Assembly: GCA_013001365.1 (NCBI GenBank) | Contig: JABDMQ010000353.1 | Span: forward strand, 1-9,492 | Direction of reading: 5' to 3' | Origin: Flavobacteriaceae bacterium | Lineage (GTDB): Bacteria; Bacteroidota; Bacteroidia; Flavobacteriales; Flavobacteriaceae | Length of the DNA stretch: 9,492 bases | Shown: positions 1-5,898 of the stretch, piece by piece | How the letters are laid out: the number at the start of each line of letters is the position of its first letter | Position numbering within the stretch: the first letter of the stretch is position 1 | Position numbers and translations under genes: made by a program | Notes under the pieces: generated by a model | Databases searched by the model: none | What the model saw: the letters and a program-made list of their open reading frames with translations, nothing else | What the model was told of the DNA's origin: nothing

Positions 1-584
1 TCCAATAAATTTTTGGCAGAAGATGTTATCTTTTTATAACTCTTGTATCCCCAAATAGAAAAAGGAATCAAGAACAATAGCATTCCCAGTATATACCAAA
101 ACCAGATATTGCCGCTTTCCAAGAACAAGTCTTTATTATTCACTATTTTACTCAAAACAGGCAATATAAAGATGATAAGCAGTACGTTCGTGAACACAGC
201 GGTTTTTTGCAATAGCATAAAATGTTTCTTGCGTCTGACGAAATCAATTAAGGATTGCCTATAGTTGTTTCCAGCAATATCTATTTGTTTCATTTTCATG
301 ATCGACCTCAGAACGAGGAAAGGAATAATGATCAGGTAGCCTACAATGAATATGCCGCTTGCCAATAAATACCATGTATCAAGCTTGTCAATATTAATAA
401 TTACAAACAAAGCTGCAATAAAACATATGATGGCACCGCCAGATTCATATTTGTTGATGGCACCTATTTTATTTTTGAATTTCTGCTGGGTCATTTCCAT
501 AATTAGTTGATTTGTTAAATGTTCTTGTTTTTCGATTTTCATGGTCATTTCAGACCATACGTTTTGCATATCTTCTAAGTTCAT
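1..584 (-). CDS. Multi-pass membrane protein, partial, coupled to ECF sigma factor
   Basis: The reading frame starts at ATG 584-582 and runs open to the left edge, so the C-terminus is missing; 194 residues are visible. The N-terminal 48 residues (starting MNLEDMQNVW) are hydrophilic, charged and probably helical. Four hydrophobic segments follow, at about residues 49-66, 71-93, 129-147 and 158-177. A basic stretch (RRKKH, 117-121) lies in the loop between helices 2 and 3. The start lies 4 bases after the stop of the sigma factor gene, so the two are almost certainly co-transcribed and perhaps translationally coupled. Position and topology suggest an anti-sigma factor or membrane sensor for that sigma factor, with the N-terminal segment as the likely sigma-binding part. 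I see no HxxxCxxC zinc anti-sigma motif and do not recognise a named family, so the role is inference from context only. Confidence 0.8.
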   Translation of the reverse strand, partial: MNLEDMQNVWSEMTMKIEKQEHLTNQLIMEMTQQKFKNKIGAINKYESGGAIICFIAALFVIINIDKLDTWYLLASGIFIVGYLIIIPFLVLRSIMKMKQIDIAGNNYRQSLIDFVRRKKHFMLLQKTAVFTNVLLIIFILPVLSKIVNNKDLFLESGNIWFWYILGMLLFLIPFSIWGYKSYKKITSSAKNLL

Positions 585-588
585 GGTC

Positions 589-1080
589 TTATGTATTTTT
601 TAATTGTTCTTTGAGTTTCTTTTTTATCCTTGATATTCGAGTGCCTACATTACTTGGGCTAAATCCTGTTACTTCAGCAATCTCTCCATATTTCTTGCCT
701 TCCAATAGCAGTAGCATCAACCCTTTTTCAATGTCATTAAGCTGCCTGATCTTAGCGTAGACCTTATTCAATCTTTCCTCAAACTCCGAATCGTAATTCT
801 CTTCTTGTTTCAGGAATAGATGCTCAATATCTACTTTCTGGCCTTGCCTCTTTTCCTTTCGCCATCTCGAAATACTCGTATTAAGTGACACACGATACAT
901 CCAAGTACTTACCTTGGATTCTCCCTTGAACGTATCAAAATATTTCCATAACTGATATACGATATCTTGATATAAGTCATTTAGATCTTCCCGATTATTG
1001 GAATACATTCTGGCAATCTTGAATATGATACCTTCATGCTCCTTAATGATCTGCACAAAATCTTGTTCTTTATCCGTCAA
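589..1080 (-). CDS. ECF-type RNA polymerase sigma factor (sigma-70 family)
   Basis: A 163-residue protein, the usual size for an extracytoplasmic-function sigma factor, which directs RNA polymerase to a small regulon. Region 2 covers about residues 8-78: the DLNDLYQDIVYQLWK segment (region 2.1/2.2, core binding) and the STWMYRVSLNTSISRWRKEKR segment, split here as STWMYRV and SLNTSISRWRKEKR (regions 2.3/2.4, -10 melting and recognition). A short linker leads to region 4 at about 105-160, with a helix-turn-helix around YGEIAEVTGFSPSNVGTRIS that reads the -35 element. The start is TTG at 1080-1078: the frame is closed by a TAA at 1101-1099, there is no ATG or GTG between, and the first ATG inside (residue 25) would remove part of region 2. 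The membrane protein follows after 4 bases. The family is certain; the subgroup and regulon cannot be told from here. Confidence 0.93.
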   Translation of the reverse strand: MTDKEQDFVQIIKEHEGIIFKIARMYSNNREDLNDLYQDIVYQLWKYFDTFKGESKVSTWMYRVSLNTSISRWRKEKRQGQKVDIEHLFLKQEENYDSEFEERLNKVYAKIRQLNDIEKGLMLLLLEGKKYGEIAEVTGFSPSNVGTRISRIKKKLKEQLKNT

Positions 1081-1237
1081 TTGATGGCTTTTGGAGTATT
1101 AGTATAGACAAAAGCTGAATTGTCACACATTAATACGATTTATTTGAAAAATCCCTTAAAATTGCTAGGTGTATCTGCGCTGCAGTCCAATGTAAATGCA
1201 CTTCCAGCATAATTTCCGAAGAGAAATAATTTCTTGT

Positions 1238-1669
1238 TTATTCAATGATATTAACACTATCATAGACCAAAACCTTCGACCAAAGACCGGATGACTCCTC
1301 TATGAACAGTTTATGGGCTGGCTCCTCTTGATATCTGTCCTGGGCTTCTTTATCCTTGAATGTCAGCAAAAGACTATAGGTATAACTGTTATCGATCACC
1401 TCTCGATTGGTTGATGCAGGAATGCCAATATGCTTTGTGGTGATGTTCTTGGAAGTATTCAAGAATTTTTTCAACGAGGTTTCAAACGATTTTCGATGAT
1501 CTTGGTTTTTCGGTTCATGAAGCCAAAAATAAACCGTATGCGCGAAACTACCTGGAATAATTGAAGCCTCACTAGTATTGTTTTCATTAATAATGGACCT
1601 CTCTTCGTCTGGTTGAGGATTACAACTTAACACGATTATGATCAAGGGAATTAAATATAGTTTCGACAT
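1238..1669 (-). CDS. Dabb (stress-responsive A/B barrel) domain lipoprotein
   Basis: Starting at ATG 1669-1667 gives 143 residues with a short lipoprotein signal peptide (MSKLYLIPLIIIVLSC), the lipidated cysteine being residue 16. An ATG 15 codons upstream is in frame but would put polar residues before the signal, so I prefer the inner start. After a flexible linker (17-38), residues 42-138 look like a Dabb domain, a dimeric ferredoxin-like alpha/beta barrel: HTVYFWL opens the first strand, then KSFETSLKKFL, a TKHIGIPA segment, SYTYSLLLTFKD, and the closing EEPAHKLFIEES...VYDS. Such proteins are known in Bacteroidetes but their substrate is unclear; some relatives outside the phylum are polyketide cyclases. 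The protein should be membrane-anchored in the envelope. The gene lies 63 bases behind the 2269-1733 gene on the same strand, so co-transcription is likely. Confidence 0.83.
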   Translation of the reverse strand: MSKLYLIPLIIIVLSCNPQPDEERSIINENNTSEASIIPGSFAHTVYFWLHEPKNQDHRKSFETSLKKFLNTSKNITTKHIGIPASTNREVIDNSYTYSLLLTFKDKEAQDRYQEEPAHKLFIEESSGLWSKVLVYDSVNIIE

Positions 1670-1732
1670 GACAAATATTCTTAAAGTTTGAATTAGTGTA
1701 GCTGAATTTAACATGTTTTATTTGAAAAAATC

Positions 1733-2269
1733 TTAAAGTTCTATAGGGACATCAGACCTAGAACCAATCTCCCAACGTTCCTCATATATTGATCGATACT
1801 GAATTTCGTAATCAAATACGCTATTCTCCTCTTGCAGTTCCTGCATGATCTTCAAAAAGGTAGTATAGCTTTTTTGTCCACCTCCCACTTTCAAGATCTC
1901 GCGAGACCGCCCAGCAGGAATAGAAAGTCCTATCTGCACTGTAGAACTAGAAGTGATATTCACGCTATCCATTTCTGGAATATATTGTCTAAGGAAATCC
2001 TGGAATTCCATGTTGTATTCCTTGCCTTGGTATATAATGACTCGCTTTTCTATGATGGCAGGCCCAACCCCGTGATTTACGATTTCTATCTCAAATGTAT
2101 TGTCCTCTGAATTATTAGAGGTTTCGACCATTAAATATGGCAAGGCCGAAAGCCTGCTCTGACGCTCAATGATATTGGTTTGCTTTATAAAAATGAAAAG
2201 GGTCAATAGGCTGATGAACATTGCAGAAAAACTTACTACTCGTTCCGAATTCCAGAATTTTTTTTTCAT
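1733..2269 (-). CDS. Single-pass membrane-anchored protein of unknown function
   Basis: A 178-residue protein starting at ATG 2269-2267 (MKKKFWNSERVV). One transmembrane helix at about residues 13-29 (SFSAMFISLLTLFIFIK) follows a basic N-terminus, which suggests that most of the chain lies outside the cytoplasm. The remainder looks like a beta-rich domain: ALPYLMVE, then FEIEIVNHGVGPAIIEKRVI, a strand-turn pattern around NHGVGPAII that I associate with membrane-anchored Bacteroidetes proteins of unknown role, and later VFDYEIQYRSIYEERWEI. No catalytic motif is visible. The start is 48 bases after the stop of the secreted-protein gene and its stop is 63 bases before the Dabb lipoprotein start, so the three envelope genes probably form one transcript. 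Function is not recognised. Confidence 0.75.
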   Translation of the reverse strand: MKKKFWNSERVVSFSAMFISLLTLFIFIKQTNIIERQSRLSALPYLMVETSNNSEDNTFEIEIVNHGVGPAIIEKRVIIYQGKEYNMEFQDFLRQYIPEMDSVNITSSSTVQIGLSIPAGRSREILKVGGGQKSYTTFLKIMQELQEENSVFDYEIQYRSIYEERWEIGSRSDVPIEL

Positions 2270-2317
2270 GTCAGTTGATTAATGACATAAAAATACGAAT
2301 TACCAATGGATGAAGAA

Positions 2318-3037
2318 TTACTCCATGGTCTTCTCCTTGACAACCACAATGGTTGCTCTAAAGCCTGTTGCGAGGTTCCATTCGTTAGCGGAGATCAAGG
2401 TGCCATTTTCGTCATAAACAGCAATATAGGCCGTGTTCGGACCTGATTCGCCTTGATTAAGCGCCACGAAATCTATTTTATTGATGCCTGGTTCCAGATT
2501 CAAGTTAAATCCGCTATATCCAGTATGCAAGAGTACATTGGACCTTATTATATCATCATTTACCAAGACCATGATTCGGTCTCCATCTGGATACTGATGA
2601 TCTCGGTAAACAACATCGACTTTTCCTTCCCTGGTCCTGAATGTCCCAAGATTCTGGTTCCTTCTGAAATCACCTGAACGGTCTTCTGCTAATGCAATTT
2701 GCTTTTTCCTGTCTTCCCATCGTTTCTCGAAGATCACTCCTGGATCTATCAAGGTGCTCTGCTGGTCCATGCTAAATCCTTTTTCACGCTTGTAATCTAG
2801 TTCTTTGACACTGCCAGATACAGGAAGAGACAACTTATCCTCTTCTCCTTCTTCGGGCTTGAAATCAGGAATCTCTATTGGTTTATCGAAAGGGCTATCT
2901 TCGGTAACATTGTCCTTTTCAGCATCCTGGTTTTCCTCAACAGGAATTTGGGTCGACGTATTCTCAACATCAGTCTGAGCATGGATCGACATGGCAATAC
3001 CAAGAATAGCAATTAAGAAAGAATATTTGGTTTTCAT
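2318..3037 (-). CDS. Secreted protein with acidic linker and conserved-looking C-terminal domain, function unknown
   Basis: I place the start at ATG 3037-3035 (MKTKYSFLIAILGIAMSIHA), giving 239 residues. A start six codons upstream is in frame, but it would put the start codon inside the predicted promoter -7 box. The first 20 residues form a signal peptide with a likely type I cleavage after IHA, before QTDVEN. Residues 21-70 are a disordered, strongly acidic stretch rich in Glu, Asp and Pro. Residues 75-130 are mixed and charged (FEKRWEDRKKQIALAEDR). Residues 135-235 look like a compact beta-sandwich domain: GKVDVVYRDHQYPDGDRIMV, then LVNDDIIRSNVLL, GINKIDFVALNQGESGPNTA, and a final VYDENGTLISANEWNLATG. 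I recall similar C-terminal sequences in other Flavobacteriia but know of no function. No sorting tail or lipobox is seen, so the protein should be free in the periplasm or exported. Confidence 0.82.
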   Translation of the reverse strand: MKTKYSFLIAILGIAMSIHAQTDVENTSTQIPVEENQDAEKDNVTEDSPFDKPIEIPDFKPEEGEEDKLSLPVSGSVKELDYKREKGFSMDQQSTLIDPGVIFEKRWEDRKKQIALAEDRSGDFRRNQNLGTFRTREGKVDVVYRDHQYPDGDRIMVLVNDDIIRSNVLLHTGYSGFNLNLEPGINKIDFVALNQGESGPNTAYIAVYDENGTLISANEWNLATGFRATIVVVKEKTME

Positions 3038-3052
3038 TTTCAATATTAGTTG

Positions 3053-3060
3053 CAAAACTA
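3053..3060 (-). promoter_or_regulatory. Possible -7 box for the secreted-protein gene
   Basis: On the minus strand this reads TAGTTTTG, an exact match to the Bacteroidetes -7 consensus TAnnTTTG. It ends 15 bases before the ATG at 3037, implying a very short leader. No TTG sits at the usual spacing upstream, so the -33 element is weak or absent. The placement argues for the inner start codon of the downstream gene. Confidence 0.35.
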
Positions 3061-3192
3061 AGTGATGACTTTCAATACTGCCTTTAATTTAACAACAATT
3101 TTTGCATTTTAAGGTCTTCAAAAACAATACCAAACGTCAGATTTCAGTAAATCAATATAGAGGTTCTGTAACACTTCCGGTCATAAATTTAC

Positions 3193-3222
3193 TTGGTTAT
3201 TTACTGTAAACTGCCTACATTG
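3193..3222 (+). promoter_or_regulatory. Possible promoter for the four-helix membrane protein gene
   Basis: TTGG at 3193-3196 could be a -33 element, with TACATTG at 3216-3222 as a near match to TAnnTTTG (one T short); 20 bases separate TTG from TA. This leaves a leader of roughly 45-50 AT-rich bases before the ATG at 3277, with no Shine-Dalgarno-like sequence. It lies in the divergent gap between 3037 and 3277, which must hold promoters for both directions. Confidence 0.28.
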
Positions 3223-3276
3223 TAACGTATAACAACAAACTAACTAATAAAATATTAACGAAAAAACATTCAAATT

Positions 3277-3705
3277 ATGACAAACAATACAAAATTACCA
3301 GTGTGGTTTTGGATCATCTCGATTGCAGGACTTGTCTGGAATTTATTGGGCGTTGTGGCCTATTTAGGCCAAGCCTATATGACCGACGAACAGATGGCTT
3401 TATTGCCAGAAGCTGACCAGAATTGGTATAATAATGTACCTGCATGGGTAACAGCAGCTTTCGCTATTGCAGTTTTTGCCGGAACATTGGGCTGTATCGC
3501 ACTTTTATTAAGAAAGAGATGGGCAGTGCCTTTATTCATGCTTTCCTTGATCGGTGTACTCGCTCAACAAGTCTATAATTTCTTTCTTCAGGATTATGTG
3601 GCAATCGAAGGAACAAGAATGATAATGCCTATAGTTGTAATACTGGTAGCAGGATTGCTCTATTGGTACTCTAAAGGGGCAAGGGAAAAAGCTTGGCTTA
3701 CTTAG
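3277..3705 (+). CDS. Four-helix integral membrane protein, function unknown
   Basis: A 142-residue hydrophobic protein starting at ATG 3277. Four transmembrane helices are visible at about residues 9-30 (FWIISIAGLVWNLLGVVAYL), 54-78, 82-103 and 115-132. A longer hydrophilic loop between helices 1 and 2 holds TDEQMALLPEADQNWYNNVPAW. The loop between helices 2 and 3 is short and basic (LRKRW), and the tail is basic (SKGAREKAW); by the positive-inside rule this puts both ends in the cytoplasm. I recall related small proteins with the KLPVWFW start and the LLPEADQ loop in Bacteroidetes, usually left as hypothetical. I see no transport or catalytic motif. The gene stands alone: divergent from the secreted-protein gene and closed by its own hairpin terminator. 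Confidence 0.82.
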   Translation: MTNNTKLPVWFWIISIAGLVWNLLGVVAYLGQAYMTDEQMALLPEADQNWYNNVPAWVTAAFAIAVFAGTLGCIALLLRKRWAVPLFMLSLIGVLAQQVYNFFLQDYVAIEGTRMIMPIVVILVAGLLYWYSKGAREKAWLT

Positions 3706-3736
3706 TAGAATAGCATCTCAACCAAAAAAGCGAAAG

Positions 3737-3769
3737 ACCTGGATCAATTTCATATGATTCAGGTTTTTT
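3737..3769 (+). terminator. Rho-independent terminator after the four-helix membrane protein gene
   Basis: A 10-base stem pairs ACCTGGATCA (3737-3746) with TGATTCAGGT (3755-3764), with one G-T wobble and an 8-base loop, followed directly by a run of T to 3769. It sits 31 bases after the stop codon at 3705 and separates this gene from the dipeptidase gene. Confidence 0.82.
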
Positions 3770-3782
3770 AATTATATAGCTT

Positions 3783-3800
3783 GAATTGTGAACTCAATTC
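3783..3800. repeat. Inverted repeat upstream of the M19 dipeptidase promoter
   Basis: GAATTG (3783-3788) and CAATTC (3795-3800) are exact inverted copies separated by 6 bases. The repeat is centred about 30 bases upstream of the predicted -7 box, where an activator or repressor dimer could bind. There is no T tract after it, so it is not a terminator. An operator role is inference. Confidence 0.3.
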
Positions 3801-3819
3801 TGTGCAACTTCATTTTTGT

Positions 3820-3827
3820 TATATTTG
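3820..3827 (+). promoter_or_regulatory. Possible -7 box for the M19 dipeptidase gene
   Basis: TATATTTG is an exact match to the Bacteroidetes -7 consensus TAnnTTTG, 24 bases before the ATG at 3852. No clear TTG lies 17-23 bases upstream, so the -33 element is weak. Transcription would begin near 3834, which rules out an in-frame alternative start at 3816 for the dipeptidase. Confidence 0.4.
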
Positions 3828-3842
3828 ATTCGATTAATCAAA
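3824..3842. repeat. Inverted repeat over the predicted M19 transcription start
   Basis: TTTGATT (3824-3830) and AATCAAA (3836-3842) are exact inverted copies with a 5-base spacer; GATTAATC inside is itself palindromic. The repeat overlaps the predicted -7 box and start point, a position that suits a repressor operator. It could also be chance in AT-rich DNA. Confidence 0.3.
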
Positions 3843-3851
3843 TCCATAACT

Positions 3852-5147
3852 ATGAAACCCTCAATCCTGTTTTTAATGGTCATTATATGCTTCTCATCTT
3901 GTAAGGAAACAGAACTAACGGAAGAGCAACTTATTGCAAAGGCCAAGGACATCCATGAACGTGTCATTACTTTAGACACGCATTGTGACATCAACCTTTC
4001 GAATTTTACAGATTCAACCAATTATACGCAGCGCCTGGCTTCTCAGGTCAACTTGCCAAAGATGGAGGAAGGTGGTCTGGACGTGCCCTGGTTTATTGTC
4101 TATACCGGTCAAGACACCTTAAGTGCGGAAGGCTATAAGAAAGCATATGACAATGCCATAGCTAAATTTGAAGCCATTCATTGGCTTTGCGAAAAAGCCG
4201 CTCCTGAGAAGATTGAATTGGCCTATAACTCTGATGATGTTAGACGAATTGTAAAATCCGGTAAAAAGGTGGCCATGATCGGAATAGAGAACGGATATCC
4301 AGTCGGAACAGATATTAATAATGTGAAGAAGTTCTATGACCTAGGTGGACGTTATATGTCCTTGTCACATAATGGGCATAGTCAATTATCGGATAGCAAT
4401 ACGGGAGAAAAAGATGATGTATGGCTACATAACGGATTAAGCGAACTTGGTAAACAAGTAGTGGCAGAAATGAACAAATATGGAATGATGATCGATGTTT
4501 CCCATCCATCTAAGGAAGCCATGAAACAAATGATCGAATTGACCAAAGCTCCTATCATAGCATCTCATTCTTCAGCAAGAGCCTTATGCGATCATAGTCG
4601 AAACCTAGACGATGAGCAATTAGAATGGATAAAGGAAAATGGTGGTGTGGTGCAAACCGTTGCTTTCAAATCATATCTAAATACAGAAAAATACGAAACG
4701 CGAGATGCCAAACTCAAGGAAATCAGGGAAGAAGTAGCTGATTCCATGGGAGTTAAATGGTATAATTGGACAGAATTCAGGGCTTTGGAGGAGAAAGCCC
4801 AAATGGATTTCATTGCCGCACGGCAGAAAGTCCTTGATGAAACTAATGCAAAAGCAAAAGATATTGAAGGCTTCCCTCCTGCTGTTAATGTCGGTGATTT
4901 TGTAGACCATATAGATTATCTCATTGATAAAATGGGCATTGACCATGTAGGTATTAGCAGTGATTTTGATGGAGGTGGCGGTATTGAAGGATGGAGTGAT
5001 GCCTCAGAGACATTCAATGTAACATTGGAATTAGTTAGAAGAGGTTATTCTGAAAAAGAGATAGAACAGCTTTGGAGCGGGAACCTTCTTAGGGTTCTGG
5101 ACGAAGTTCAGGCAGTTGCTAAGATATTGCAGGGGCAAGCATCGTAG
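3852..5147 (+). CDS. Membrane dipeptidase, peptidase family M19 (renal dipeptidase-like), lipoprotein
   Basis: Family M19 enzymes are binuclear zinc dipeptidases that hydrolyse dipeptides, some acting on D-residues or beta-lactams. Starting at ATG 3852 gives 431 residues with a lipoprotein signal peptide (MKPSILFLMVIICFSSC, Cys17), so the enzyme should be anchored in the envelope. The metal ligands of the family can all be placed: HxD at His44/Asp46 (LDTHCDI), the bridging Glu146 (MIGIENG), His218 (IDVSHPS) and His239 (IIASHSS). Arg250 (HSRN) fits the substrate-binding arginine, and Asp371 or Asp373 (GISSDFDG) the catalytic-site aspartate near the C-terminus. Residues about 275-345 form a charged insertion (around TRDAKLKEIREEVADSMG) longer than the loop of the mammalian enzyme. 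A start at 3816 is in frame but would add polar residues and overlap the -7 box. Family is secure; the exact substrate is not. Confidence 0.95.
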   Translation: MKPSILFLMVIICFSSCKETELTEEQLIAKAKDIHERVITLDTHCDINLSNFTDSTNYTQRLASQVNLPKMEEGGLDVPWFIVYTGQDTLSAEGYKKAYDNAIAKFEAIHWLCEKAAPEKIELAYNSDDVRRIVKSGKKVAMIGIENGYPVGTDINNVKKFYDLGGRYMSLSHNGHSQLSDSNTGEKDDVWLHNGLSELGKQVVAEMNKYGMMIDVSHPSKEAMKQMIELTKAPIIASHSSARALCDHSRNLDDEQLEWIKENGGVVQTVAFKSYLNTEKYETRDAKLKEIREEVADSMGVKWYNWTEFRALEEKAQMDFIAARQKVLDETNAKAKDIEGFPPAVNVGDFVDHIDYLIDKMGIDHVGISSDFDGGGGIEGWSDASETFNVTLELVRRGYSEKEIEQLWSGNLLRVLDEVQAVAKILQGQAS

Positions 5148-5168
5148 TTAAAAAGTACAAATAAAAAA

Positions 5169-5193
5169 GGGAGCTTTTTAGCTCCCTTTTTTT
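5169..5193. terminator. Bidirectional rho-independent terminator between M19 dipeptidase and hsp20
   Basis: GGGAGCT (5169-5175) pairs perfectly with AGCTCCC (5180-5186) around a TTTT loop. A run of seven T follows on the right, and a run of six A precedes on the left, so it works as hairpin plus U tract in both directions. It lies 21 bases after the dipeptidase stop (5147) and 20 bases beyond the minus-strand stop of the small heat-shock gene (5207), serving both convergent genes. Confidence 0.92.
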
Positions 5194-5206
5194 GTTTGTT
5201 TCCTAT

Positions 5207-5686
5207 TTAGGAAATCTTAATGTTTCTTGATGGTTTCTGCTTTGCTTCTTCTCGTATTGGAAGAACTACATTTAAGATTCCTTCTTCGTACTTGGCCGAG
5301 ATCTTATCGGAAGCAACGGTATCCGGTAAACTGAATGTTCTCTTGAACGAGGAATATCCAAATTCCCTTCTAGTATAGTTGTCTTCTTCAGTTTCCTTTG
5401 TTTCCTCAGTTTCAGAAGAAATGGTCAACACGTTGTTTTCTGCGTTGACGTTAAAATCATTCTTCTTGAATCCAGGGACGGCCATTTCTACAACATATGC
5501 ATCAGCATTTTCCTTGATATTTACCGCTGGAAGCGTAATGCCAGTGTTGAAATTGGACACGAACCTGTTTGGAAGATCATCTCCTAGAATATCATCGAAC
5601 CAAGTTGAAAGACTTGGAAAAGTGCCAAAATTGGTTCGTGCTCTTTGCACTCCCCTTCTTTTCGGTGTGTTGATCAAATTACTCAT
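5207..5686 (-). CDS. Small heat-shock protein, Hsp20/alpha-crystallin family
   Basis: A 159-residue ATP-independent chaperone that holds unfolding proteins in large oligomers in the cytoplasm. The N-terminal arm (1-50) contains the WFDDILGDDLPNRF segment common in bacterial members. The alpha-crystallin domain runs from about 52 to 144: LPAVNIKENADAYVVEMAVPG, abbreviated here as LPAVNIKE and YVVEMAVPG, then NNVLTISSE, an acidic loop (EETKETEEDN), the FGYSSFKRTFSLPDTV strand pair, and the family signature AKYEEGILNVVLP (A131, G136, L138). The C-terminal tail carries the I-x-I motif (NIKIS, Ile156 and Ile158) that docks neighbouring subunits. The gene is monocistronic, bounded by terminators on both sides. 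I see no CIRCE element, so heat control by HrcA is not indicated. I leave the symbol empty because the name hsp20 or ibpA is not certain. Confidence 0.95.
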   Translation of the reverse strand: MSNLINTPKRRGVQRARTNFGTFPSLSTWFDDILGDDLPNRFVSNFNTGITLPAVNIKENADAYVVEMAVPGFKKNDFNVNAENNVLTISSETEETKETEEDNYTRREFGYSSFKRTFSLPDTVASDKISAKYEEGILNVVLPIREEAKQKPSRNIKIS

Positions 5687-5735
5687 AGCGTATTCATTTA
5701 AATTTAACTTTATTTCAATGTTTTCTAGAAGTGTT

Positions 5736-5764
5736 CAAATTATGTACCAGTACTGATTACCAAA
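5736..5764 (-). promoter_or_regulatory. Possible promoter for the small heat-shock gene
   Basis: On the minus strand TTTGG (5764-5760) could be the -33 element and TAATTTG (5742-5736) a near match to the -7 consensus TAnnTTTG, one base short, with about 17-18 bases between them. The leader would be about 45 bases to the ATG at 5686. A small perfect inverted repeat, GACGA-T-TCGTC, lies upstream at 5794-5804. Both assignments are pattern-based only. Confidence 0.33.
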
Positions 5765-5841
5765 CTGTTAGATGACATATTTTCAGTAAACAAGACGATT
5801 CGTCAGGAATTATTCAAATTTTAAATGACAATAATGTTTAG

Positions 5842-5876
5842 AAAAGCAAAAGCCAGTGCACTAACTATGCACTGGC
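5842..5876 (-). terminator. Rho-independent terminator after oligopeptidase B
   Basis: GCCAGTGCA (5852-5860) and TGCACTGGC (5868-5876) form a perfect 9-base stem with a 7-base loop. On the minus strand the hairpin is followed by TTTTGCTTTT (5851-5842). It lies 22 bases beyond the minus-strand stop at 5899, ending the oligopeptidase transcript before the small heat-shock gene. On the plus strand only a short T run follows, so it mainly serves the minus strand. Confidence 0.85.
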
Positions 5877-5898
5877 CTTTAATTATAAAGTTATTAAT

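Noticed and set aside
1222..1234. Palindrome AGAAAT-A-ATTTCT just beyond the Dabb stop as a terminator.
   Set aside because: It is AT-only apart from its ends, has a one-base loop and no following T tract on the minus strand.
1140..1241. A 33-codon stop-to-stop frame on the minus strand between the Dabb and sigma genes, reading for example FGNYAGSAFTLDC.
   Set aside because: It has no ATG or GTG start, and an open stretch of this length is expected by chance. Composition looks protein-like, but that alone does not support a gene or a gene remnant.
1139..1737. Imperfect direct repeat: TTTATTTGAAAAA at 1139-1151 and again at 1717-1729, each followed by a TTAAA.
   Set aside because: A 13-base AT-rich match within 9.5 kb is expected about once by chance, and neither copy lies in a consistent place relative to a promoter or terminator.
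1832..2110. Plus-strand frame of 92 codons opposite the membrane-anchored protein gene.
   Set aside because: It lies wholly antisense to a gene with a convincing membrane segment, and its translation is rich in Ser, His and Cys with no domain.
5379..5756. Plus-strand frame of 125 codons opposite the small heat-shock gene.
   Set aside because: The minus strand encodes a complete alpha-crystallin domain; the opposite frame is low-complexity Ser/Val/Leu and extends into the promoter region.
5687..5898. Search for a CIRCE heat-shock operator upstream of the small heat-shock gene.
   Set aside because: No TTAGCACTC-N9-GAGTGCTAA-like sequence is present; only the short dyad GACGA-T-TCGTC at 5794-5804 was found, too short to assign.
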